In this document: piece after piece, positions 1 to 5,349 of the stretch
Layout: each line of letters opens with the position of its first letter
How positions within the stretch are numbered: position 1 is the stretch's first letter
From: Candidatus Peregrinibacteria bacterium
GTDB lineage: Bacteria > Patescibacteriota > Gracilibacteria > UBA1369
Length of the DNA stretch: 8,169 nucleotides
Direction of reading: 5' to 3'
Assembly (NCBI GenBank): GCA_014728765.1
Contig: WJLA01000025.1
Span: 1 to 8,169, forward strand
Translations under genes and position numbers: made by a program
The notes under the pieces: generated by a model
Seen by the model: the letters and a program-made list of their open reading frames with translations, nothing else
What the model was told of the DNA's origin: nothing
The model's database searches: none

Positions 1-1185
1 ACCATCTTCTTGATTGGAATTCATTGCTATAACTTGATATTCATAGTTTATTCCCGGAATAAGCATCAAATCATCCACAAATTGATTTTCTGTCACTTGA
101 CCAAGCTCAACAAAATCTCCCAATTGATTTCTTCTATAGACAAGATAATTATCGGCTCCTTTGTCATCCCAGCTTAATTTTAACCGATAACGCTCTTCAC
201 CTTCCTCAACTTTCAAACCTGTCAGCTCTGAAGGAACAGAATCACCATCAACATCAAAAACCACCGACAAATCTCCATTCAAACCGGAAACAAACGAAGA
301 CGAATCAAAAACAAAATTATAATTGTCGTCAGATATCACATCAAAAGTCAAAACCACCAAATCACCATCACCTGACACAACAGCTTTTTGATCTTGCATT
401 CGAGCTTCAGCAATTACCAATTCCCCTTCAACTCCATTCTTCAATTCAATTAAAAAACTTGTATCAACACTTTCAGATTCTGATAAAAAATCACCCTTAG
501 TCGCTCCCACAAAATTTAAAGCTGCATCATTATAGTTTAAATTGAAACCATAAGAGAATACTTCATTCATATTTTTTCCCGCAATAATCACTTCAAGTTG
601 ATCACCAATTATTTGATTATTCAATTCAATTACCGCTGTTCCGGATGGAATATCACTTAGAGAATTTATTGCTTTCGGCGTACCACCATTTGCCAGTGAA
701 CTATCAAAATTTCCCTCCACATCTCCAATTGCAGCATCAATTCTTTCCATTGTGGAATAATCTGTTGAAGATCCTGCATACCAAGCTCCTCCGCTTGCAT
801 TAACGACATCAACAATATTTCCTGATGCATCTTTAAGCTCCAAAACATCACCCGAATTGGCTAAAGAAAGACCGATAATCAAATCCGCATCCACAGCTGT
901 CGCTGTTTCAGAATCTTCAATTAGCAAGTATCCATATGCTGGAATTTCCTGAACACCGAAAGTAAAAACTTCTGAATCGTCATCCCAAAGTGACCACCCA
1001 CTTAAATCAATAGAAGCTGAAGTTGAATTATATAACTCTATCCACTCATCTGAAGATGAGCTTTCGGTCCCCGCCCACGCCACTTCATTTATAACAACAC
1101 TCGAATCAAAACTTTGCGCCTGCACATGTGCAACTGAAAACACGAATAGCATCATCACAAGCAAACCATTTATTTTATTTTTCAT
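1..1185 (-). CDS. Secreted lamin-tail / cohesin-like / fibronectin-III protein, 3' end outside window
   Basis: The frame is open from an ATG at 1185-1183 to the window edge: 395 residues with no stop, so the C-terminus is missing. Residues 1-23 form a signal peptide (Lys-rich start, hydrophobic core, cleavage probably after VQA), so the product is exported. Residues about 29-175 look like a lamin-tail domain, with the typical start VINEVAWAGT and DEWIELYN at 46-53, then LSGWSL. Residues about 184-310 resemble a cohesin-type beta-sandwich (GDQLEVIIAG, YGFNLNYNDAALNFVGATKGD, then SGDGDLVVLTFDV). Residues about 318-395 start a fibronectin type III module (LKLSWD, NYLVYRR, YEYQVIA). No catalytic domain is visible, and a surface adhesion or structural role is inferred. 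Cohesins bind dockerins in cellulosomes, but cohesin-like modules also occur in unrelated surface proteins. The start has no Shine-Dalgarno sequence, only an A-rich leader. The domain calls come from recalled family patterns and are good but not verified. Confidence 0.88.
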   Translation of the reverse strand, partial: MKNKINGLLVMMLFVFSVAHVQAQSFDSSVVINEVAWAGTESSSSDEWIELYNSTSASIDLSGWSLWDDDSEVFTFGVQEIPAYGYLLIEDSETATAVDADLIIGLSLANSGDVLELKDASGNIVDVVNASGGAWYAGSSTDYSTMERIDAAIGDVEGNFDSSLANGGTPKAINSLSDIPSGTAVIELNNQIIGDQLEVIIAGKNMNEVFSYGFNLNYNDAALNFVGATKGDFLSESESVDTSFLIELKNGVEGELVIAEARMQDQKAVVSGDGDLVVLTFDVISDDNYNFVFDSSSFVSGLNGDLSVVFDVDGDSVPSELTGLKVEEGEERYRLKLSWDDKGADNYLVYRRNQLGDFVELGQVTENQFVDDLMLIPGINYEYQVIAMNSNQEDG

Positions 1186-1197
1186 TTTCTTTGGTTA

Positions 1198-1291
1198 AGT
1201 ATAGTGGTTTTGGCCAAAACAATCTCAACCTATCAGTAAAAAATTAAAACAATATAAAAAAGCATCATACCAATCCAAGCTACTCAAACAA
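1198..1291 (-). promoter_or_regulatory. Candidate promoters for the lamin-tail gene
   Basis: Two sigma70-like candidates read leftward. The distal one has -35 TTGTTT (1291-1286) and -10 TATGAT (1269-1264) with a 16-base spacer. The proximal one has -35 TTGAGA (1228-1223) and -10 TATACT (1203-1198) with a long 19-base spacer that contains the 14-bp palindrome at 1207-1220. The proximal one would leave a leader of only a few bases, which fits the lack of a Shine-Dalgarno site. AT-rich DNA gives such matches easily, so both are tentative. Confidence 0.3.
1207..1220. promoter_or_regulatory. 14-bp perfect palindrome, operator candidate
   Basis: GTTTTGGCCAAAAC is its own reverse complement. It lies 21 bases upstream of the lamin-tail start codon, between the -35 and -10 of the proximal candidate promoter. 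A dimeric repressor bound there would block that promoter. The regulator is unknown and the operator role is inferred only from symmetry and position. Confidence 0.4.
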
Positions 1292-1393
1292 AATAAATTG
1301 CAATGCCCAAAAAATATGATAAGATTTCGACGCAAAATTTTGATTTATTTCCGAAGATATTCAAATCATAAAACAAGATTTGCAGCCGCAGCA

Positions 1394-1470
1394 GTCCAAA
1401 TCGCGAAGAAGTCGTCCGCAGAAGCTGGACGACCTATAAAAATAGACTAAAGACAACATTTGATTTGGAC
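1394..1470. ncRNA. Candidate structured RNA with 9-bp closing stem and two inner hairpins
   Basis: GTCCAAATC (1394-1402) is exactly complementary to GATTTGGAC (1462-1470), closing a 77-base unit. Inside it, GTCGTCC (1411-1417) pairs perfectly with GGACGAC (1427-1433). Two further GC pairs around an AGAA loop can extend that stem, with T1426 bulged. Next comes a small CTAT/ATAG hairpin with an AAAA loop (1434-1445). Together this would be a three-way junction. The segment is GC-richer than its surroundings. The strand cannot be decided because the stems are symmetric. It could be a small RNA, a decayed RNA gene or a copy of a dispersed palindromic repeat. The family is not recognised. Confidence 0.35.
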
Positions 1471-1479
1471 CAATATAAA
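1450..1479 (+). promoter_or_regulatory. Candidate promoter for the tRNA region
   Basis: AAGACA (1450-1455) and TATAAA (1474-1479) are separated by 18 bases and read towards the tRNA. The expected start point is about 1487, almost at the first base of the partial tRNA copy at 1489. This is compatible with the upstream copy occupying the place of the original tRNA 5' end. The -35 match is only 4 of 6, and the element overlaps the right arm of the preceding inverted repeat. Confidence 0.3.
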
Positions 1480-1484
1480 TAGCA

Positions 1485-1576
1485 AATTGCCGCAGTAGCT
1501 CAGTTGCCGGCCGCGCAGCGAAATCACAGGCGCAAGCGCGATCAAGATCAAAGCAACCAAACTATCCTTGGCAATT
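1485..1576. ncRNA. Candidate structured segment with nested stems
   Basis: Three nested perfect inverted repeats enclose one another: AATTGCC (1485-1491) with GGCAATT (1570-1576), GTTGC (1503-1507) with GCAAC (1553-1557), and CGCGC (1512-1516) with GCGCG (1536-1540). The unit includes the partial tRNA copy and ends 14 bases before the real tRNA. It may be a folded part of the tRNA precursor or a small element inserted in the tRNA 5' end. Stems of 5-7 bp can arise by chance, so confidence is low. Confidence 0.25.
1489..1506 (+). repeat. Direct repeat: copy of the first 18 bases of tRNA-Thr
   Basis: GCCGCAGTAGCTCAGTTG is identical to 1591-1608, the acceptor 5' strand, the D-stem 5' strand and part of the D-loop of the tRNA gene downstream. 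The copies are 102 bases apart and similarity ends abruptly on both sides. No matching 3' half follows, so this is a tRNA fragment, not a second tRNA. A weaker relative, GCCGCAGCAG, lies at 1385-1394, another 104 bases upstream. Confidence 0.85.
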
Positions 1577-1590
1577 AACGTAAACAATCA

Positions 1591-1666
1591 GCCGCAGTAG
1601 CTCAGTTGGTAGAGCGCACCCATGGTAAGGGTGAGGTCACCGGTTCAATCCCGGTCTGTGGCTCCA
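1591..1666 (+). tRNA. tRNA-Thr (anticodon GGT)
   Basis: This is a complete 76-base cloverleaf. The acceptor stem is GCCGCAG (1591-1597) with CTGTGGC (1656-1662), including one G-U pair. The D-stem is GCTC/GAGC around AGTTGGTA. The anticodon stem CACCC/GGGTG encloses loop ATGGTAA (1622-1628) with anticodon GGT, which reads threonine codons ACC and ACT. The variable loop is AGGTC and the T-arm is ACCGG-TTCAATC-CCGGT. The discriminator is T1663 and the 3' CCA is encoded (1664-1666). A run of five T follows directly. Two genes read towards it from neither side, so it appears to be a single transcription unit. An 18-base copy of its 5' end lies 102 bases upstream. Confidence 0.97.
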
Positions 1667-1912
1667 TTTTTAAGTTATAACAAACAAAAACTACAGATCA
1701 TACTGATGTCTCAACTCTTCATAAACCTCTCTACCAAAAGCAAATTCACCCACCTCAGCAGGCTCCGAATATACCTCCTCAACGCTCCATCTTCAACCAT
1801 CATCTAAACACCCTTTCCTTAAACTCTAAACCAAAAACAGACTGCACCATTTTCGGACATAATCTGCTTTGTATAAGAAAATCTTTCTAACTAGTTGCAA
1901 TAACTTTCTCCA

Positions 1913-2632
1913 TCAAAACCTTTCATTAAACAATTGATTCGCATTTTCAACAAATTCACTTATCACATCTTTTGCATAAGGATTATATTTCAGCAAATCT
2001 TCAAAAAGCTCTTCAGTGTCTTCACAAATCTGATCAGAAAAATTTGCAAGCATTCGATATTGAGTTGTATCAATAGAAGTTTTTGGAAGACCTCCTCGCT
2101 TCAACAAATGACCCACAAAAAATGAGAGTGCTTGAGTTCTGGCAGCAATCCTATCATGTTCTTCAGGCGTCATCTCAGCAATATTCAATTTATATTTATT
2201 CAAAAAATCTAAAAGCCAAACAATATCATTTTCCTCACAACGAATTCTTGAATACATAAAATTCAATCCTTCAAGTGATTCTGCAGCCGATTGGGGCCCG
2301 AACATAGGATGTGTTGCCAAAATTTTTATATTATCAGGAAGATTTTTAACCATCCATTCAACCGGTTTCACTTTCACACTACACACATCAACAATCATTT
2401 GACCCGGTCTTAAAAGAGGTATTATTTGTTTCAAAATTTCTTCAAATTTGCCAATCGGCACACATAGAAAAATAATATCAACTTTAGAAACAAGCTCTTC
2501 CATCGTCTGACAAGTTGCGCCCCTAAGACTGCGCGTAAAAGCTTCCACATGATATTCTTCTGAAAGCCACCTATACAAACATTTTCCAAAAGTGCCTAAT
2601 CCCATAATTCCAATTTTTGGCTTGTTTTCCAT
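1913..2632 (-). CDS. tyrA: TyrA-type prephenate/arogenate dehydrogenase, short and with altered active-site residues
   Basis: Predicted to carry out NAD(P)-dependent oxidative decarboxylation of prephenate or arogenate in the cytoplasm, the step towards tyrosine. The 239 residues begin with a Rossmann fold (IGIMGLGTFG, residues 7-16) and contain VDVCSVK (81-87) and the signature THPMFGP (107-113). His108 is the catalytic His, matching E. coli His197. The second domain has EEHD (157-160) and QALSFF (167-172). In an ungapped comparison with E. coli TyrA recalled from memory, QALRHF carries His257, which is Phe171 here. The Arg286 equivalent is Arg193 (QYR), and the substrate-binding Arg294 falls on Gln201. 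No chorismate mutase or ACT domain is fused. The ATG shares one base with the stop of the upstream gene (TAATG), so translation is probably coupled. The stop is TGA. It is the last gene of a three-gene operon, and no terminator hairpin was found after it. Confidence 0.92.
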   Translation of the reverse strand: MENKPKIGIMGLGTFGKCLYRWLSEEYHVEAFTRSLRGATCQTMEELVSKVDIIFLCVPIGKFEEILKQIIPLLRPGQMIVDVCSVKVKPVEWMVKNLPDNIKILATHPMFGPQSAAESLEGLNFMYSRIRCEENDIVWLLDFLNKYKLNIAEMTPEEHDRIAARTQALSFFVGHLLKRGGLPKTSIDTTQYRMLANFSDQICEDTEELFEDLLKYNPYAKDVISEFVENANQLFNERF

Positions 2633-3285
2633 TATGATTTGGTTACTAATGCAAAAAACGTAGTATTATTCGGATCATCATGAATTCCATTTTCTAAAAC
2701 TTTTGCGCCATAAATTTGAGCCGCACGCTCAGAAGCAAAAACTCCAACATTTTTTGGTAATTCACCTTTCATTAAAAGCTCCACAGACAAGGCAGTATCC
2801 ATTTCATCCGTATCGGGATTCATGGGAATATGCGAATATTTTTCTCTTAAATTATCTCTACACATAGTCATTGCGACAGGGTGCCCCCTAAACTCAACCA
2901 AATCCTTAGAATCAGTGTCAGGATGAACAATCAAACACATATTAATCGGCATTCCAAACAGCGCCACTAAACGATAATTATATTTACCCATAGCATTTAT
3001 TGATGCCAAATATCCCCCCGATCTTGAATTTGCAAAGGCAAAAATACCCAAATCAATATCGCCTTCAGTCACAGACTTTAGAACATTTTCCGAGTGCACA
3101 AGTTCTTTCGTGGAATAATCCGACTCTTTTATTTCCAATTCTTCCTGAGTTAATCGATACAATGCTTGTTCGGTAAAAGCTCCCTTAATCCCATGAATAC
3201 CGATTAAAGGATTTTCTTTAACAAAAAATTCCTTAACGTCACATTTTTTCTGAAATTGTAGTTTTCTTTCTTGGATTTTAGCCAT
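2632..3285 (-). CDS. pheA: Prephenate dehydratase-like protein without ACT domain
   Basis: The family converts prephenate to phenylpyruvate in phenylalanine synthesis, using a periplasmic-binding-protein-like two-lobed fold. Of 217 residues, about 25 form a basic N-terminal extension, and then the domain starts with IGIHGIKGAFTEQ (28-40), the counterpart of the usual GPxGTFTEQ. FANSRSGG (84-91) matches the family's PIENSxxG loop with Ala85 for the Glu. RGHPVAM (133-139) matches SHPQAL. VFASERAAQIYG (182-193), VLENGIHD and NNTTFF (206-211) match the C-terminal part. The catalytic Thr-Arg-Phe motif reads Thr209-Phe210-Phe211 here, so Thr is kept and Arg is lost. There is no regulatory ACT domain and no chorismate mutase. 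It lies 3 bases after the preceding gene and overlaps tyrA by one base. It could be a true dehydratase or a relative with another prephenate reaction, such as the BacA-type decarboxylases. Family certain, reaction less so. Confidence 0.88.
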   Translation of the reverse strand: MAKIQERKLQFQKKCDVKEFFVKENPLIGIHGIKGAFTEQALYRLTQEELEIKESDYSTKELVHSENVLKSVTEGDIDLGIFAFANSRSGGYLASINAMGKYNYRLVALFGMPINMCLIVHPDTDSKDLVEFRGHPVAMTMCRDNLREKYSHIPMNPDTDEMDTALSVELLMKGELPKNVGVFASERAAQIYGAKVLENGIHDDPNNTTFFALVTKS

Positions 3286-3288
3286 ATC

Positions 3289-3957
3289 TTAAATTTTTAT
3301 ATATCTTTTAATTTCATCTTGCCTCAAAGAAGTGCCAATTGTAAATATCATTAAAGGTCTACCAAATGAAAAAACTTTCTCCAATTTTGATCTGAGCCGA
3401 CCGGATTCAGTTGTAATACACAAATCTGCCTCCCCCGCCTCCACCATATCTGCAGCAGCCGAATTAGATGTGGCCTTCTCCCACTCAATAATTCCGGCCT
3501 TTTCCCATAACGCAGTTAGAGATCTTGGAGAAGGATGCGAAGCCAACTTGAATTTTCCTTGAGATATATTTTTCCAAACACCTTTGGAAGCCGCCAATTG
3601 CATTTCATCAAGAGGCATATAATGATGATCCGCAAAAAGCTGCTCACCATATCTATTATTAAACATCATTTCCTTCAAATTTGGATCAATTGCACTTTTT
3701 AAAAAAATCGGCATAACCCCACTTCCAGTCTCCTCAGCTGCTTCAATAGGATTATTAACCGTTAAAATCTTGATTGAACTGATTCCTACAGTATCCTTGT
3801 AAACTTCAGCTGCCTCAAAATTTTCATGTTCGACAAACAGCAAAATCTCTTTCGATTCAGCTATATCAACCAATGCCAAACCAAATTTCTCCGGAGCCGA
3901 CACAATTTCTTCTGAAAAAGCGTTCAATCTAGGAAAATCACTATTAAATAATTTCAT
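3289..3957 (-). CDS. Divergent prephenate dehydratase-like paralogue, probably non-catalytic
   Basis: This 222-residue cytoplasmic protein is first in the operon. It shows a faint but ordered resemblance to prephenate dehydratases: FPRLNAFSEE (8-17) recalls the N-terminal GPxGTFSEE, LASHPSPRSLTALWEKAG (138-155) matches the SHPQAL helix region, and SNSAAADMVEAGEADLCI (164-181) matches the SxAAAxxVAxG...AAI segment. It ends FGRPLMIFTIG (198-208) where a dehydratase has the NxTRF motif, so the catalytic Thr is absent. The middle part, roughly residues 25-105, does not show the ENS loop. Because it is co-transcribed with an intact-looking homologue, it may form a mixed complex with it or bind a ligand as a sensor. 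This is inference. The start ATG has only an A-rich leader, and the stop TAA is 3 bases before the next ATG. Confidence 0.7.
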   Translation of the reverse strand: MKLFNSDFPRLNAFSEEIVSAPEKFGLALVDIAESKEILLFVEHENFEAAEVYKDTVGISSIKILTVNNPIEAAEETGSGVMPIFLKSAIDPNLKEMMFNNRYGEQLFADHHYMPLDEMQLAASKGVWKNISQGKFKLASHPSPRSLTALWEKAGIIEWEKATSNSAAADMVEAGEADLCITTESGRLRSKLEKVFSFGRPLMIFTIGTSLRQDEIKRYIKI

Positions 3958-3995
3958 TTTTATTTTTAACTAACAATTATCGATAAACACAAACA

Positions 3996-4024
3996 ATAAA
4001 AAAAACTAACATCATGTCAGTCAA
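3996..4024 (-). promoter_or_regulatory. Candidate sigma70-like promoter of the prephenate operon
   Basis: On the minus strand, TTGACT (4024-4019) is followed by a 17-base spacer and TTTTAT (4001-3996), about 40 bases before the first ATG of the operon. A perfect TATAAT also sits at 4047-4042, but without a good -35. The surrounding 166 bases between the operon and the deoxyribosyltransferase piece are very AT-rich and hold no gene. Confidence 0.4.
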
Positions 4025-4100
4025 AAATAAATTTACAAACCATTATAAAATCATCGTAGCACCAAAAATTTACTAAAATAAATAAAAACCAACAAATATA

Positions 4101-4116
4101 GTAAAAAGATTTTTAC
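4101..4116. repeat. Short AT inverted repeat GTAAAAA-GA-TTTTTAC
   Basis: Two perfect 7-base arms are separated by two bases, just beyond the stop codon of the deoxyribosyltransferase-like gene. A T-run follows on the plus strand but not on the minus strand, where the gene runs, so it is not a convincing terminator for that gene. It may be a protein-binding palindrome or chance in AT-rich DNA. Confidence 0.3.
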
Positions 4117-4123
4117 AAATTTT

Positions 4124-4423
4124 TTATGCAAAAACCTTTTGCAAAGCCTCCCTTAAATCAGCAATCTCAGTAATTATTCGACCACCATTTTTATGAATAA
4201 AGTATTCAACTTGCAAATTAACTAAACTCCCCTCATTATCTGCTGCTAATCTAAAATCTCCTCTATATCCTAATGAAGACTTACCTAGTGCAGTTGCATA
4301 ACCAATTTCAGAGGCAGTGCCACTATCAACATCATTTTCTAAAATAGCTTCATTTTTTCCACGCATAACAAAATCACACTTCGACAATTTCACTTCATAA
4401 ATGTTAGTGTAACTATGAACCAT
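4124..4423 (-). CDS. N-terminally truncated nucleoside 2-deoxyribosyltransferase-like protein (possible pseudogene)
   Basis: The 99 residues match the C-terminal two thirds of the nucleoside 2-deoxyribosyltransferase family, which moves deoxyribose between bases in nucleotide salvage. DVDSGTASEIGYATALGK (31-48) is the hallmark block, with Glu39 in the position of the catalytic Glu. LGYRGDFR (51-58) and VNLQVEYF (68-75) follow as in the family. Intact members have about 140-160 residues and begin with an AGPxF strand whose aromatic residue helps bind the base. That part is absent here. An in-frame TAA lies two codons before the ATG, and the aldo/keto reductase starts only 11 bases away on the other strand. 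The missing 5' part was therefore probably lost at this junction. No Shine-Dalgarno sequence is present. It is either a gene remnant or a short non-canonical member, and activity is doubtful. Confidence 0.72.
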   Translation of the reverse strand: MVHSYTNIYEVKLSKCDFVMRGKNEAILENDVDSGTASEIGYATALGKSSLGYRGDFRLAADNEGSLVNLQVEYFIHKNGGRIITEIADLREALQKVFA

Positions 4424-4434
4424 AATTTACTTTT

Positions 4435-5328
4435 ATGAACACCGATCAAATCAATATACCTAAAAACAAACTCGGTCACACCAATGAGATGCTTTCCATT
4501 ATTGGAATTGGCGGATATCACATGGGAGTAACAGAAAGTGAAAAAACCGCCATTGATATTATGCATAAAGCAATAGATGCCGGTGTTAATTTTTTTGACA
4601 ATGCCTGGGAATACAACAAAGGTAAATCGGAAGAAATAATGGGCAAAGCCTTGCAAGGTAGCTACAGAAAAAAAGCTTTTTTAATGACCAAAGTTTGTGG
4701 AAGAAATTATCAAGATGCCAGATTGCACATTGAAGATTCACTGAGAAGACTTAATACCGAAACAATAGATCTACTCCAATTTCACGCGGTAGAAGCTCAC
4801 AATGATCCTTCAAGAATCATGGACACTGAAAATGGAGCAATTAAAGCTGTCCTGGAAGCTCGACAACAAGGCAAAATACGTTACATTGGTTTTTCCGGTC
4901 ACGCCTACCCTGAAAAGCATCTGGAAATGATTAATCAAGATTTTCAATGGGACGCTGTTCAAATGCCCTTAAATGTTATGGACGCGCATTACCGAAGCTT
5001 TGAACATCAAGTTTTGCCTGTCTGCAATCAAAAAAATATTGGCGTACTGGGCATGAAATCACTGGGAGGAGCAGATGCCAGAATACTTAAAAACACTTCA
5101 ATTGATGCCACCAGCCTCAGAAAATATGCCTTATCACTTCCAATCACAACATTAATATGTGGCGTTAAAACACATCAAGAATTAGATCATATTCTTGAAG
5201 TGACAAACAATTTTGAACCATTAAGTGAAACAGAAAAAAATAATTTATTGGAATCTTCAAAACCATATTCTAAGGAAGGAAAATCCGAACTATACAAAAC
5301 TACTGATTACAGCTGTGCATGGGATTGA
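4435..5328 (+). CDS. Aldo/keto reductase
   Basis: An NADPH-dependent oxidoreductase of the aldo/keto reductase superfamily, cytoplasmic, reducing an unidentified aldehyde or ketone. The 297-residue TIM barrel is complete. KLGHTNEMLSIIGIGG (12-27) is the first strand, AIDAGVNFFDNAWEYNKGKSEE holds Asp55 and Tyr60, LMTKVCG holds Lys86 and LLQFHAVE holds His117, giving the standard Asp-Tyr-Lys-His tetrad. GKIRYIGFSGH (about 146-156) and MPLNVMDAHYRSFE (about 177-190) are typical of the bacterial/archaeal branch often annotated as general AKR. GVLGMKSLGGAD follows. The C-terminus has one Cys (SCAWD) and no ferredoxin domain. The gene stands alone on the plus strand, head to head with the truncated deoxyribosyltransferase gene and tail to tail with the propeller gene (21 bases between stops). 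No Shine-Dalgarno site is visible. The stop is TGA. Confidence 0.95.
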   Translation: MNTDQINIPKNKLGHTNEMLSIIGIGGYHMGVTESEKTAIDIMHKAIDAGVNFFDNAWEYNKGKSEEIMGKALQGSYRKKAFLMTKVCGRNYQDARLHIEDSLRRLNTETIDLLQFHAVEAHNDPSRIMDTENGAIKAVLEARQQGKIRYIGFSGHAYPEKHLEMINQDFQWDAVQMPLNVMDAHYRSFEHQVLPVCNQKNIGVLGMKSLGGADARILKNTSIDATSLRKYALSLPITTLICGVKTHQELDHILEVTNNFEPLSETEKNNLLESSKPYSKEGKSELYKTTDYSCAWD

Positions 5329-5349
5329 TTATGTTCACATGTCAGCCCC

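Larger units (their letters stand above)
1186..1590. other. Gene-free but structured intergenic region
   Basis: No protein gene is supportable in these 405 bases. The left part (1186-1370) is AT-rich and carries the upstream signals of the lamin-tail gene. From about 1380 to 1560 the composition turns GC-richer than the neighbourhood, and two groups of nested inverted repeats plus a partial tRNA copy appear, described separately. The GC-rich segment may be RNA-coding or foreign. All frames there are short and none resembles a known protein. Confidence 0.6.

Noticed and set aside
1365..1450. Short open stretches in several frames, such as RFAAAAVQIAKKSSAEAGRP on the plus strand
   Set aside because: They are open in more than one frame because of the GC-rich inverted repeats, are very short, and lack start signals.
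1690..1800. Minus-strand frame ending GEFAFGREVYEELRHQYDL that looks protein-like
   Set aside because: It has no start codon, a TGA then a TAG close upstream and only about 33 codons. The look probably comes from the C/T-rich opposite strand. It might be a gene remnant, but this cannot be supported.
1622..1807. 61-codon plus-strand frame starting inside the tRNA
   Set aside because: It begins in the anticodon loop of the tRNA, has no ribosome site and no family-like sequence.
4390..4656. Antisense frame over the start of the aldo/keto reductase
   Set aside because: It is a shadow of a gene with an intact catalytic tetrad.
5329..5349. Bidirectional terminator between the convergent genes
   Set aside because: The 21-base gap has no GC-rich hairpin or T-run.
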